A stretch of DNA of 64,000 nt from Aporrectodea caliginosa (GCA_020284085.1 JACEVL010000104.1:124001-188000); one strand, 5' to 3'. Shown: positions 1 through 11,785, counted from the first letter of the stretch. Notes: generated by a model from the sequence alone, not told the origin. Program-made: numbers and translations.

Positions 1-114
1 TGGTATATGGGATTAGATAACGACAACAGAACACTAAACTTTCCACAGTTGGATTTAGACTGGCAGTTCATCTACAGTGTTATGGCAGTAAAAATGGAAG
101 ATTGGATGCTAGAG
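1..114 (+). CDS. DEG/ENaC channel, internal exon (partial at window edge)
   Basis: Open in frame 1 for 38 codons, ending at a GAG|GTAAGA donor in phase 0. The residues around LDWQFIYSVMAVKMEDWMLE match the extracellular segment just before the first conserved cysteine of the DEG/ENaC superfamily. The next exon starts exactly with that cysteine. Exons for the cytoplasmic N-terminus, TM1 and early finger/palm regions must lie left of the window. The true left boundary of this exon is not visible. Confidence 0.8.
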
Positions 115-183
115 GTAAGACTACGGATCACATTACCTAAAGTCACATGTCGTTGAATTGCACTTTAGTGACTTTACTTTTTC

Positions 184-975
184 TTAGGTGGCGTGACCTG
201 AACATCCGTCGAAGTAGGCTTCATGGCATCGATGAAAAAGAATGGATCTAAACAAGCGCTCGTCCGTTTCCATTGCCATGGATGACGCATTGGGTGCGCA
301 TGGGTGGAGGAATCCACTGCGTTTCATTCTCCCCAGCAGTTGTTCAAACATGCCTTGCTCCTCAGCGTTGGTATGACCTCCACAATGCTGGAGACGCATG
401 TATGAGGTGTGCTATCGGTGTCATATTTGCCACTTCTTATAGTGCTTTTGGATGCAGGCCATGGGATCTGAGTACCCTCAAGGCGTACTTTGATGATGCG
501 CACGCATACAAGTAGGGGGTGGAACACCATTCGTATAGGTATGACCTGACTCCCAGGACTCGGATGGTTTCTACTTTCTCCCAGCTATAATGGAATTTAC
601 AGGGAATCCTGTTGGTCCCTTCCTGGAGATAATCAATGTAGGCAGGATATATTTAGGCTCGACCTCATCGCTGCAGTAGTCTCAGTAATATTTGAACAAT
701 CGCTATGGGTCTATAATAGTCAGCATCGGCGGCTGAAATAGGAATCATTCTGGTGGGCATTTTAGTAGCTATTTCTTCATTTTGTCGCCACTAGGAATGA
801 CTAAACGAATTGATTGAAGAGGTGTGAAAGGCTGGAGGACCACACCGGGGCCAGTAGTCCATGGGAGGCGGTCTAGCCCTTCAGCTGGGCAGTGGAGTCG
901 GTCAAATGTGTAAACTATATCACTCTCAATGAATGATGGTGACGGTTTACATTGTTTCGCTGAGACATAGGACAT
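184..975 (-). pseudogene. Degenerate non-LTR reverse transcriptase fragment
   Basis: Read on the minus strand, the region resembles the LINE near 8.2-9.6 kb. The order is a CPAEGLDRLPW block (about 900-870), then ALRVLRSHGLHPKAL (about 500-455) and a C-terminal RMKRSGFLHP...DERLFRSIL block (about 310-200). Several stops and frame changes separate the blocks, so it is a dead copy in channel intron 1, antisense to the channel gene. Confidence 0.7.
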
Positions 976-1254
976 TTAATTCTGAGGCTGAGTTTGAGGT
1001 TGGTGAGATTTGTCTTCTGCGTCAGTGGCCTGAACCCTTCGCCATTTCGAGTAACCTGGCGCGAGTGTATGTTCGGTGTAGCTCGGGAGATCGTTTACTT
1101 GTAACCATGTGTGTACCATCGTATTATCTGCGGATCATCTGTTCTAACGCATATCCTCTCAGATCGAATGATATGAGCCTAGGTCTATATATTTACGAAG
1201 TCGTCATGGTCGGATTAACATTGTTATTCACTCCATTGGTTGCACAATGATTGT

Positions 1255-1420
1255 AATTGGCCAACCCTGTAAGCGGAACGGTTCTAAGGAACTCCCTTAG
1301 GGGTTTCCCATTGTTCACTGAACTCGCTTTAATTATTGTTTCTGTGATTATACGATCATGCTTTTTCTCCAATGAACAAAAAAGCATTGATTGATTGATT
1401 TAATGATTGATTGATTGAGG
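1255..1420 (+). mobile_element. LINE 3-prime tail with TGAT repeat
   Basis: The stretch with AAGCGGAACGGTTC, GGGGTTTCCCATTG and AAAAGCATTGATTGATTGAT matches the 3-prime end of the LINE that ends at 38255. It is a severely 5-prime-truncated copy. The plus-strand open frame just before it (933-1250) is not convincing as a gene. Confidence 0.7.
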
Positions 1421-2048
1421 GGTTATCTATGGGTCATTTTTAACATCCTATCACAGGTACTATTGACGTTTTTTACTTCACCAACAAGAAACCATTCATC
1501 CGGTTTAAATTCATTCTATTAGTTCTATGACGACGTTAGGTAAGTTGTCTGTCACACTTCTTTCAGGCACCAAAGAGCAAAATTGGATCCACTAATGCAT
1601 GGATGTGAACAGTAAATATGACTCTGCATGGCAGAGCAATATCTGGTAGATTGAAAGACAACAGAGTGTGTTTTACGACTTTGTGCAGGGAACACAAAAT
1701 TCTATTACTTACTTACAGTAAATTATTTAGCCGTTAAGGATTGGCTTATTATTCCGTATTAGGATGTCTAGAACTAGACCTTCCGAGCGAGGGAAATTTG
1801 TGGGAAATTGACACATGAGTAAAATCTAACTCAATGGAACTCTGCATCTTATAACAATGTAAGCTTATTGCGCTGCATCGCTTTTGCCATATCAATGATG
1901 TCATATAAGTTTACACGCTAAATCGCAGTCAGATCTTAGAAGCGCGTTCGAAGTATACATACCGTTTAAGTCTGTGAAATTTCAGGAGTTAACTATTTTA
2001 GATTATTGTTTTATATCCGAGTACTTAAAATCATCAACAATATTTCAG

Positions 2049-2136
2049 TGTACGTTCGGGAATCAACCTTGCCATTCAAGTGATGCCATTAAACAGATAA
2101 CGACCAGTTCCGGAATTTGCTTATCATTCAACCCAG
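2049..2136 (+). CDS. DEG/ENaC channel, exon 2 in window
   Basis: The acceptor TATTTCAG precedes TGT, and the exon ends CCA G|GTAAGC in phase 1. The 29 codons begin CTFGNQPC and contain the G-x-C-x-x-F-N pattern (GICLSFN) that the superfamily shows after its first cysteine pair. The phase (0 in, 1 out) joins cleanly to both neighbours. A LINE fragment lies between this exon and the previous one. Confidence 0.85.
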
Positions 2137-2756
2137 GTAAGCATTGAATGGACCTCGGTGAACCTGCGAAGCAATATGACAGCTTCTGAGAAAGTAGCCG
2201 AAAAATTGATAAGGAAGTACCACCAGTAGCTGGACCAAAAACAACCACTTTCCGACTTTCTTTCTGATTTGTGGTTTCAAACCCGATTCAAAAACGACCT
2301 CCGTGTAACATATGACCAATGACTGAATCACAAACCTGGCAATGACAAATGCTGTCATCTTTAATCTTTAATCTGTAACATTTCATAATTTTGTCTGCAA
2401 CCTGATAATAGCGATCAAAATCAGAATCTTATCTTGCTCTTTCTTAAGACAAACTCCTCAGATCTCAAATTGCATTTAGATGAAGTGTAGAATGTTTTAA
2501 ACAGCAGAATGTTTTATATAAGACATGCGATGCTTACCTTTTTAACTTTACTGCTGGAGAGTTAAGGTGCTTATGGCGCTTAATGTTGTTTGTTTTACAG
2601 GTGTCATTTACATTGTATCAGCGATCAAACTCGTTGACCTGCAATGTATTTAACAGTATTTATTCCACGGTTGTTAAGCAGTATTTGTAAAATGCGTTGT
2701 TGTAAGATTTGTAAGATATTCCCAGAGCTTTAAAAGATTTATACCGTTAATTTAAG

Positions 2757-2869
2757 TTACGGCGAATTACATGACGACTCAGCCTGGAGCCAATTCTGGA
2801 CTTCGTCTCGTGCTGTGGGTCAACCAGTCTGACTGCTACTTTACGATATCTCCAGCTGTTGGATTCCGG
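2757..2869 (+). CDS. DEG/ENaC channel, exon 3 in window
   Basis: Entered in phase 1 after TTTAAG and left in phase 0 at CGG|GTAGGC. It encodes GANSGLRLVLWVNQ and ends AVGFR, matching the superfamily pattern G-x-G-x-G-L-x-L-x-L-x-x-x-x-x-x-Y followed by the GFKV strand. The acceptor has a weak pyrimidine tract (ACCGTTAATTTAAG). It was chosen because it is the one that restores the reading frame from exon 2. Confidence 0.78.
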
Positions 2870-3959
2870 GTAGGCCTAATATGTTTAGCAATTTTTCAAT
2901 GAATCTCTGTACTTTCCTTGTTGCATTGTTATGCTATATAATGTGAGGCTTTCATCGTGTAGGCCTACTTCTAACGTGATTTTATGTGACCTACCAATTA
3001 CGGATTAGAGGATAAAGTCTCCACATTTCGGATCAGGCAAGCAACAGTCAAATAAATGATCGAATTGCAGTAACAATTGTGGCATAGCATTTGGTTTATA
3101 TCAGATGAATAAACTCACAAAATCTTATCTGTTGCCCTCACTATGATAACAACGATTTGCTTTCTGAAAACGTAACAGTGTTTGTGTACGAATTTTGAGC
3201 GAAAACCACATTCACAGTTTTCTTTCACGTTTCGTCTTTCGGAGTCAACTATTTCTGTCTTCTAATATTTATTCCCACAGATTAAATTATTTTGTTTGGT
3301 CCAGGAATGCTTGTATAAGCCCTCATTGCAGGTTGCACAAGTGCGATGGAAATGTTAACACTAACGGGTGCCCAAGAATACTTTAGTAATTAGTTACGAT
3401 TGACTATCAGGACAGAAAAAAAGCAGGCTGCATACACAAGGTGCAATGCACTACGTTGATATAAGCTTGTACGTGTGTTGATGCACATATTACATAGTTA
3501 TATACATGTAGTTACCGAGTTGTAGTTAAATATAATATGTCTGTCTAAATTCAGTATCAATAGCCTACATTCTGTTACATTTGTGGCGAGTATACGCTTA
3601 AGCCTCAAAGACGCAGCATAACTTCAGTTATTAAGAAATCGTATAAGCACTAAGTCGGCTGTAAAACCGGTTATAAAGACAAACCGTGGGCTCATCACAT
3701 TCGCTGTGCAACAAGTGCCATTTATCTGAGATCTTACATAGCTCAGAGGCAATGGGAAGTCAATGCCAATCGCAGTTCGGATGATAAATAGAAAACAAGA
3801 TGACGTGGCGAACTGCTACATCTGTCTGACTTTAATTGTACACATGAGAAACTACATCATTTTACTAAACATAAAAGAAACCTACGAAATATCGAAACTC
3901 TTGTTAAAACACACGAAGAACAGGAACATCTGAGGCGACATAAGAGAAATGACACCGCT
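2870..3959 (+). other. Intron sequence, no gene seen
   Basis: AT-rich start of the 7.3 kb third intron. Two copies of the dispersed TAGGCCTA octamer occur at 2872 and 2961. I see no conserved coding segment. Confidence 0.5.
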
Positions 3960-4539
3960 ACTAGGAATGCATCTCTGTTATACCATGTGCTATCTCTTCA
4001 ATAGATCCCTAGCTGACGGCTACATCCCTGCTTCACAAAAACGCGCCTTGGTTTTCCCGTCACTTAAGAAGCCTAACACTTGACCCAAATCTCTGCAAAA
4101 ACTTTCGTCCCATCTCCAACCTGTCCTTTCTTTCCAAACCCTTGAAAGTCTGTTGTCCATCCAGATCCTTCCTTATCTTGAATCATCTGGCCTTCTCCCT
4201 TTTCACCAATCTGGATTTCGGGGCAACCACTCAACTGAAATGCTTCTGCTTTCCATGTTGTCTGACATCTATTCAGCTATTGACAAGTCCGAAGTTTCTC
4301 TACTTGCTCTCTTTGATGACTCATCAGCTTTTGACATGATGGACCACAGAATGTTGCTTCAACGCCTTGGATCCTCTTATGATCTCAAGGGTACTCCTCT
4401 CCTAATTGGCTTCGTTCCTACCTATCTGATCGTATTCAGATGATCATATCTGGAAACTCTAGGTCTAAATGGGTTCCTGTTCTTCTAGGAGTTCCACAGG
4501 GCTCTGTTATAGGACCCCTTCTTTTCATTCTGTTCACGG

Positions 4540-5328
4540 CGGTGACCCGTCATTAGCGCGCAAAACAAATGCGCGCCGTCAGAAGCGCGCCGTCAAAAGC
4601 GCGAACCGTCAAAAGCGCGCAAGACAAATGCGCGCCGACAATAGCGAGCATGCATCGAGACGTAAAGACAAACAAAACTGAAAAAACGCTTGTGTAATTA
4701 ATAAGACAACAGCGCATACAACGGAAAAAATATACATGTATGTGAAATGAAGTGAAGTTATGAGAAACAGTTACTAGCTGAAAACTCTTTATATACGGTA
4801 GTTAATGTTTGTTGAGTGTTAGTTCACTACTTAAAGTTTGTTTGGTTGTCCTTCTTTCAAATTGAAAGGCTATGGGCGATTCCGCGCAGATAGTCGAGCA
4901 ATTGTACGTTGCCGTATGTGGGAACCAAGGCCATCAGGTTAAGTCTGACGTACTTGGTTTTCGTTGCCTCGGGTTGTCGAAATCCGGCTCGAAAACGCTG
5001 ATCGTGAGCTCTACATGATCCTGCTCCTTTCGAAATTACTTATTACTAATTTACTAACCGTATATAAAGTTGCCGTCGTCCATGGGGCAAACACATTCTT
5101 AGTGTGTTTCAATTAATAATTTTTACACACAGTTAATCAATAGAGGTAGGAAATACTTTGAAGTTTATGATTCAAAGGGATAGTACGGTCTTTTGGTCTA
5201 TGCTGCGCGCTTTCGTCGGCGCTAATTTGGCGGGCAATTGGGCAATTTTTGCTGCGCTCAATTGACGGCGCGCTTTTGACTGCGCGCTTTTGACGGCGCG
5301 TATTTGTCTTGCGCGCTAATAACGGGGT
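4540..5328. mobile_element. TIR DNA transposon/MITE inside a LINE
   Basis: The left end reads CCCGTCATTAGCGCGCAAAA. The right end, reversed, reads CCCCGTTATTAGCGCGCAAG. Both continue with tandem CGTCAAAAGCGCG-type subrepeats for about 70-80 bp, and the interior is AT-rich. The element splits the LINE between its VPQGS and FADD motifs. The LINE word ACGGC is present at both junctions and may be a 5-bp target duplication. No transposase is visible and the superfamily is undecided. Confidence 0.75.
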
Positions 5329-5494
5329 GTTGTTGACGGCTGATGTTACTTCATTAATTTCTAATCACTCTGCCACGGGTCACCTCTTCGCTGACGACGT
5401 TCAGGCTTACGTTCATGGTTCTCCTTCAGCTCAACTCGTTTTTGCTGCCGCATTGACACTCTTTCCCATGAATTACACCTATGGATGTCTTTAA

Positions 5495-5607
<113 letters not shown>

Positions 5608-6562
5608 CTCCAAAACTCAACTCATCTGGTTTGGCACTCCCCAACAACTCCAAAAACTTGACTTTTTGCTTCTTGCTGAAAACTTCCCCCAGTTCACTTT
5701 CTCTACTAGTGTACGTGACCTGGGTGTCACTCTGGACAGTTCTCTTACTTTCTCTGAACATATCAGTCAGCTTACACGCTCCTCCTACTTTCAACTTCGG
5801 CGTATCAGGGCCATTCGCAAATCTGTCTCTTCATCCACCTTGATTTCAATAGTACATGTATTTGTCTGTTCAAGAATTGACTATTGCAATTCTGTTCTTA
5901 TAAGCCCCTATTCAATCAGTTCAAAATGCTGCTGCCAGATTGATTGCTCGCCTTCCTAAATTCTCCCATATCTCCTCGTTTATATCAATCAATTGCACTG
6001 GCTTCCTCTCACAGCTCGAATACAGTTCAAAGTTCTTGTCCTAGTCCTTAAGTCCAAATTGGGCATTGCTCCTAAATATCTTAGGGAATACATTCGCTCC
6101 ACTCTGTCTTCAGTTTCTCATCGACCTCTCCGGTCTTTGGTTAGGCATCCTCTTTTTGTTCCACGAGCAAAGACCACTATGGCCCAAACTAGAACCTTTG
6201 CCACTATTTGGCCGTCCCTATGAAATACCCTTCCTTCCTCTCTACGTGTTACCATTCTTTCTGGGTCTCTTCCTACAGCCTTCTCCCTCCTCAAAACCTC
6301 CTTCTTCTCTGGGAGTTCTCGCACTGGGAGCGCTACTGAATGGCCACTGCTGTGAGCGGCGCTATATAAATTAACAAATACAATACAATACAATTTGCGA
6401 ATGATATAGCGACGCTAAAGGGTCACATTACATTCAGAAGAACAGACTGCTCAGTTAACGTTTGGTTCCGATAAGTTTGGCACGGTAACCAGAGAAAAAT
6501 AAAAATCACAGGGAAGGCATTCAAGATGATGTTGAGAATTTTTCGGCAACTACAGAGCACCA

Positions 6563-6710
6563 AACTATGTCCAGCTGTTTGACAAAACGATGAAGTGCAA
6601 CATGTCGCTGAAGATTCACTTTCAATAATCACACTTGGACTTCTTCCCTGAAATTCTTGGTACAGTGAGTGAAGAACATGGTGAAAAATTACACCAGGAC
6701 CAATCGAGTG
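6563..6710 (+). pseudogene. Remnant of a transposon-associated coding sequence
   Basis: One frame reads CNMSLKIHFQ, a stop, then SHLDFFPEILG and SEEHGEKLHQD. From memory this resembles a motif (HLDFFPENLG...SDEHGERFHQD) found in a large uncharacterised, repeat-linked protein family in invertebrate genomes. One in-frame stop and no flanking ORF suggest a fossil. The family assignment is recollection, not a search. Confidence 0.4.
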
Positions 6711-6849
6711 TCTCTCCTGCGCTGGCTCAAGAGACGTTCAGATGCGGCGTCATCTACCAAAATTTATGTAATGCTCTCCTGAACGGTAGAGCAAACGTGT
6801 ACTCCAGAGGGAAGAACCCATCGCCTGTTGTTGTTCCACAACTACAATG

Positions 6850-7570
6850 AGACGCGGCGTCATCTACTAAATGTACGACTCTCATGGAAGGTAAAATAAC
6901 CTCATCGCTGTTCCCCAACATGGTCTAAGCTGTTTGCTGCGTATGCTTGAGAGCCCACCGTTGACGACTTTTCTACTCATTTAAGCTTATTGTTGACCTC
7001 ATCGCTATTTTCTAAAGTTCTGTAATGCCGATAAATAGCATCATCATCATTACCATCGACTTACTAAGCCAACATTTTATTGGTTCATGGGCTAAGTAGC
7101 AAGATCATCCGTATTCCGAAACTTCTACTCGAATATACATCTCATACTGGTTGGAAGGAATTGGTCGGTAACTATATAAATACTATTTATTCTTTGTCTA
7201 TTTATAATATACAAACTTGATGGGTGTTCAATAATAATCACCAATTATAAAACTGTTGTTACTTCAGTATTTAGGCAGTTTACATTATCATTTTAGCTAG
7301 TTCCCTACATCAGAATCAATATCAGACTATGAGCTTGTAGAGTAAGCAGCGGCACTCTCAGTTCGACGGAACTGAGGTCTACTCTAACGGGTGAATATCG
7401 TTGATCATGCGAAGTATTCGAGACGTTTCTTTTGATATTTCGCATACTAATAAGATCTCTTTAGCGCATTCACAACAGCCAAGACATAACATAGCCTAAA
7501 GTGAGTCTGAGATTTCACTTCGGACAAAGACAATGCGTGGTAAACCCGTTTGTCAGATACACGGCTTAAT
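6850..7570. other. Intron sequence, nothing assigned
   Basis: AT-rich, with no coding motif or clear repeat unit recognised. Confidence 0.4.
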
Positions 7571-7636
7571 TACTCGTCATCTTTACGGATGTGACCCACT
7601 TGACTGACAGTTTCGTGAATGTCTTCTCTGTCAATT

Positions 7637-8083
7637 ATAGAGTGACGCGGGGAGACAATCTCGTCCCCATCCCCGCCGCGCAGCAAGTAAGTCTTCCCCA
7701 TCCCCGCCCCATCTCCGCAGGTTTTCACCCCATCCCCACCCCATCTCCGCCGGACGACATCACATTCCCCGCAAAAAGTTTACACCAATTCAAATTTTAA
7801 AAATAACATTTTTTAGCTTACAGATCTATTTGTATTGGTGACCGCATTAGTAAGTTATTATCTTATCGACAGTTTGCATTAACCAAGTCCTGACTATTCC
7901 TGACTAGTAGGCTTCAGGAAATAAAAATCTCCTTCTCAGTTCCCAAGTTCTTAACATCACCCGGGTTTATTGCCGGCTATTCCCCATTACCGCGGTATTA
8001 CCGCAATTGTTGTCCCCATTACCACGGGATTTACCGCGGTAACCGCGGATTTCCCACGGGGAAATTCCCCATGTCACTCTCTA
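7637..8083. mobile_element. hAT-like MITE
   Basis: Ends are TAGAGTGACGCGGGGA on the left and, reversed, TAGAGAGTGACATGGGGA on the right. The interior is rich in CCCCATCCCCGCC words. The 9-bp word CTGTCAATT flanks both sides (7628-7636 and 8084-8092), close to the 8-bp duplication typical of hAT elements. It interrupts the 5-prime part of the LINE. No transposase is visible. Confidence 0.75.
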
Positions 8084-8177
8084 CTGTCAATTTCGACCAG
8101 TCATCTCTATCTTAACAACTCTGCGATCAGTGGACCCATTTTCCTTTCTTCACGTCTCCATCTCTTAATCTCATTTT

Positions 8178-9578
8178 ATGACAGGCGTCGTCCACTACCA
8201 TGTCTTCACTATGTTAACAAATATCCGTGGATCTTCTGTGGGCCCGGATGGTGTCCCATCCTGGTTCTTCAGCAGCATGGCTCACCTATTGGCTGCTCCC
8301 ATCACAACCCTTTTTAGAAATTCTTTGTTACATTCATATGTTCCCCCACAGTGGAAGTTAAGTTGTATTACACCAATCCCCAAATTGGCATGCCCAAGAA
8401 TGGAATCGGATTACCGCCCCATCTCCATTACTTCCATCCTTTGTAGAATTCTTGAAAAAATCGTTACCCGTATATATATGTATCCGGTAATCACCAACAC
8501 AGACACTAATGACAAATTTGATGATCAGTATGCCTTTAGACCTACGGGCTCAACGGCTGCTGCTTTGATGGCTGTATCTAACCACATCCTTGAAACCTTA
8601 TGCTATGAACCCTATGTACGTTTGGTCTCATTGGATTTTTCCAAAGCCTTTGACACTGTCAGACATTCATATCTAGCCGAACAACTTGCTTCTCTCCCAA
8701 TTCCTGATCACATTTTTAATTGGATTTTGAATTTACTTCATAATCGAAGTCATTGCACTAGGTTTAACGGTGTAATATCTTCTCTGGCACGAATTAATGC
8801 AAGTATTATTCAAGGTTCCGGTTTGGGCCCGATGGATTTCGTAGTTGCAATCTCTGACTTAAAACCAGTTAATAAATGCAATCGCATTTTTAAATATGCA
8901 GATGATTGCTATCTCGCTGTCCCTGCATCAAGTATCACTACAACTGAGATTGAGCTTGAGCATATTAGTGTATGGGCACAGAGTTGCAACCTCAAGCTAA
9001 ACTCAAGCAAATCCTGTGAGATAATTTTTACGCGTCCCCGGGGTACCATCGGTATGTTCCCCCCTCCTCTAAAAGGTATCACAAGAGTGCAAACCCTAAA
9101 TATTCTTGGTGTTGAGCTTACAGCGAAATTTGGGTTCTCCAGTCACATTAAACGTCTGACCATAAAAGCAAGGCAGTCCTTTTATGCACTTCGGATCCTG
9201 AGGTCTCACGGGCTCTCGGGGGACAGTTTATTTGATGTAGTTCGTGCCACTACGGTTGGTATGATGCTGTATTGCTCACCTGTGTGGTGGGGCTTTGCGA
9301 GAGTGCAGGAACGGGAGGCCCTTGAGGGAATTATCCGAAGGTTGGTACGCCAGGGGTACTTACCTCCATCTTCTCCCTCATTTGAGACTCTCTGCAGCAA
9401 TGCGGATACTAGACTCTTTGCCTGTATTCTGCTCAATCCTTGTCATGTATTGCATAAATTGTTGCCGCCGATCAAGCAATCGCGCTACTCCCTGCGACCA
9501 CGGTCCCATAACCGTGAGCTTCCCATGTTTGACAACCTGTCTCAGAAATGCTTCCTTGCCCGGATGCTATACAAATAA
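8178..9578 (+). CDS. LINE reverse transcriptase (5-prime-incomplete ORF)
   Basis: A single uninterrupted 466-codon frame. Motifs in order: GPDGVPSWFF; PPQWKLSCITPIPK (fingers); DYRPISITSILCRILEK; FRPTGST; LDFSKAFDTVRH (palm, first catalytic Asp); IQGSGLGP in place of the more usual PQGSxLGP; then KYADDCYLAV with the catalytic YADD at residues 240-243; NILGVELTAKFGF; and a C-terminal LYCSPVWWGFA block. The methionine at 8178 is only the first ATG. The endonuclease and ORF1 are missing, so it cannot be autonomous. Having no stop over 1.4 kb suggests a fairly young insertion within channel intron 3. Confidence 0.9.
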   Translation: MTGVVHYHVFTMLTNIRGSSVGPDGVPSWFFSSMAHLLAAPITTLFRNSLLHSYVPPQWKLSCITPIPKLACPRMESDYRPISITSILCRILEKIVTRIYMYPVITNTDTNDKFDDQYAFRPTGSTAAALMAVSNHILETLCYEPYVRLVSLDFSKAFDTVRHSYLAEQLASLPIPDHIFNWILNLLHNRSHCTRFNGVISSLARINASIIQGSGLGPMDFVVAISDLKPVNKCNRIFKYADDCYLAVPASSITTTEIELEHISVWAQSCNLKLNSSKSCEIIFTRPRGTIGMFPPPLKGITRVQTLNILGVELTAKFGFSSHIKRLTIKARQSFYALRILRSHGLSGDSLFDVVRATTVGMMLYCSPVWWGFARVQEREALEGIIRRLVRQGYLPPSSPSFETLCSNADTRLFACILLNPCHVLHKLLPPIKQSRYSLRPRSHNRELPMFDNLSQKCFLARMLYK

Positions 9579-9803
9579 ACTATGTTTTCCCTAGATCTGG
9601 CTATTTAAGCCCTTCATTTTCCCCTATGACTAGCTCTAGCTCTTCTTCCTCTGTACAATAAAGCCTCTCATTCAATTCTATGGTTGTATATATAAATTTT
9701 TGTTTATTTGTTTGAATGTATTAATCTTGCTATGTACAGTGCTGTGCGTTTGCTAGTGCTTCTCAATAAAGGAAATACTTACTTACTTACTTATCCACTC
9801 TGT

Positions 9804-9930
9804 CATAGGCATACCTCCTTACAGTCCAGCCCTTAATTTTCTTCTAATTATCGTTTTCTTTATACATAAATTATTTCTGACTTTGTTTGCTTGCGTTTAA
9901 TAAAGAACATTCTTACTTACTTACTTACTT
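9804..9930 (+). mobile_element. LINE 3-prime tail, second family
   Basis: TAATTATCGTTTTCTTTA...TTGCTTGCGTTTAATAAAGAA followed by (CTTA)n matches the 3-prime end of the LINE at 57675-58578. Only about 125 bp were inserted. A similar 35-bp sequence (GTCATAGGC-TACCTCCTTACAG) lies on each side. Confidence 0.75.
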
Positions 9931-10204
9931 ACACTATGTCATAGGCCTACCTCCTTACAGTCCAACTCTGAAGTATAACATAATGCAGTTAAAAGTTAAA
10001 CATATCACTTAAATATACTTATCGACTTTAGTCTACATTTAATAACACTTGGTAAATCCATAAACGTTCTGTCCTTAATGACAATCTTTTGTGGATGACC
10101 TCTGATTGGTTTCACTTGAAGTCGCGCCATACAAATCTTCATTGCAGTAATTTCCGAGACAGGTTAGAAGCAGAATTTAGCAAGCTGATCTTTTTCTTTT
10201 TTAG

Positions 10205-10303
10205 GTTGTTCTGCATGATCCCTACGACCAGCCTTTTGTGCAGGATCTAGGATTCAGAGTGGGAACTGGCGTTTCAACATCAGTTTCATTTTCACTCAGA
10301 AAC
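10205..10303 (+). CDS. DEG/ENaC channel, exon 4 in window
   Basis: The acceptor TTTTTTAG leads directly into VVLHDPYDQPFV, and the exon ends CTCAGAAAC|GTAAGA. It is 33 codons, phase 0 on both sides. The H-D-P motif followed by P-x-V, then G-x-x-V-x-x-G-V-x-T-x-V, is one of the most diagnostic blocks of DEG/ENaC channels (palm region before the thumb). A 7.3 kb intron loaded with LINEs precedes it. Confidence 0.93.
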
Positions 10304-10589
10304 GTAAGACAAAGTTATGAACAAATTACAGAGGTCTCTTTGTATATATAATACATAATTGTGTTGTATGTGTTGATGAGGCTGAGGACCCGTGCAGATC
10401 GAGACATATTCTTTGCACATCATTATTTGCATTTCATTCTCATTTGTAAATTATCTGCAAATAGATTTCGTTGAAGAATGCTTTGGAATTTTTAATTTAG
10501 AATCAAATTTTACTCAACAATTCCGGAGAGCTAAAATAATATTCTTTTTCAATTTGGAATATTAATAATGGTTTGTTCGATATTTGTAG

Positions 10590-10719
10590 CTATCTATGTT
10601 GCCTTCTCCGTATGGTGATTGTCATCCTGGTGAAAACTACACGTACCAGAAGTGCATGACGCAGTGCGCGGATGATTTGATATTTGCCGGTTGTGGATGT
10701 CGAACGAATCAGATGGAAG
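10590..10719 (+). CDS. DEG/ENaC channel, cysteine-rich (thumb) exon
   Basis: The acceptor TATTTGTAG is followed by 43 codons and one base, with donor G|GTACGA (phase 1). Visible blocks are SPYGDC, then YTYQKCMTQC and GCGCRTNQMEG. This is the P-Y-G-x-C ... Y-x-x-x-x-C-x-x-x-C ... C-x-C cysteine ladder that forms the disulfide-rich thumb. The phase joins cleanly to the last exon. Confidence 0.93.
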
Positions 10720-11179
10720 GTACGACTATTTAAAAGAATTCGCACGTTTTAAAGTTAACTTGTAGATATGGGTGCACGTGATTGAGTTTGTTTGTGTATA
10801 ATAGCATGAGTTGCATGGATAACAAAGAGTCCATATTTTGAATACCTGCACTAAACTCCACCACAAAATGCCCTATGCGGTCACAACAACAATGCGTGTG
10901 ATCATTCCACCAGCGTCAATTCCAATCTCATATAATGATAAACTGCCTTTCCTTTTCTAATATTAGATTATCATCGCAACGGGTATCTATAATTATAATA
11001 AACGTGCTGTGTCACACACTCATTCATGGAGGGAGAATTTTTGTTACGCTAAGCAGTTTATGACCATTCTCTAAAGGGTGTAAAGAAAATCTTACACAAC
11101 GGATTTATTGCCCTTTTATCGCTCCTCCCTCCTGTAAAAACACTCCCTATTCCCTGTGTCCCAGACCGCATGCCCGAAT

Positions 11180-11306
11180 TGTCCCGCAGGCAGACAACAT
11201 TAATGAGAAAAACGTGTTAAACAAGGATGTTCTAACTTGTATGATTTCATGTAAACCAAAGTGCGGTTATGCAGTTGGATGAATAAAGAATATACTTACT
11301 TTCTTA
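11180..11306 (+). mobile_element. LINE 3-prime tail fragment
   Basis: GAATAAAGAATATACTTACTTTCTT resembles the terminal AATAAAGAA-(ACTT)n tails of the LINEs at 9793 and 58578. The coding part is absent. It lies in channel intron 5. Confidence 0.45.
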
Positions 11307-11785
11307 GACTATTTAAATAGTGTTATGTAACTGAAACTGAAGCCGAAAATTTTAAACAGGCGTCACGAAAGTAATTTCTGCGTGATTTGGAATTGGAACA
11401 ATCCTTTTTATTGCACTTTTGAGATCTTCTCAATAATCGCAAGAAAAGTATTGACCGACTTTGCGACGTTCATTGTAACGCTGGTTGTAACATTGGTGGT
11501 CGCCAGAGACTGAGCGAGTTAGTCGACCAACGCACACTAGGAAAGACAGATGTTGATTTGTCATCAGCGGAATAGCATGCGCGACCTCGAAAAAAAATCT
11601 CGTTAGAACTCAACTACTTCTTTAGGCGACATCAGTATGTCCACAAACTACATACAAACAGAGAATCTATAACATACTGTGTGGCTTGACCAGAGCGTGA
11701 GCTTCCGTGGCTTTGCTACTCACGTTCATGCATACTGGCCAACCAGACGCACAACACAGCATTCTGACTCTGCTCATATTTCTCT

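Larger units (their letters stand above)
7575..9793 (+). mobile_element. 5-prime-truncated LINE (Jockey/CR1-like), interrupted by a hAT element
   Basis: Coding similarity appears to begin before the hAT-like element at 7637 (DSFVNVFSVN) and resumes after it with the target word CTGTCAATT repeated. The RT ORF follows. The 3-prime untranslated part ends TCTCAATAAAGGAAATACTTACTTACTTACTT, i.e. an (ACTT)n tail. A near-identical truncated copy lies at 49808-50353. Confidence 0.85.

Noticed and set aside
933..1250. 105-codon plus-strand ORF
   Set aside because: Overlaps the antisense LINE remnant and a LINE tail. No recognisable domain.
2063..2358. Minus-strand ORFs over a channel exon
   Set aside because: They are the antisense of the exon at 2049-2136 and adjacent intron.
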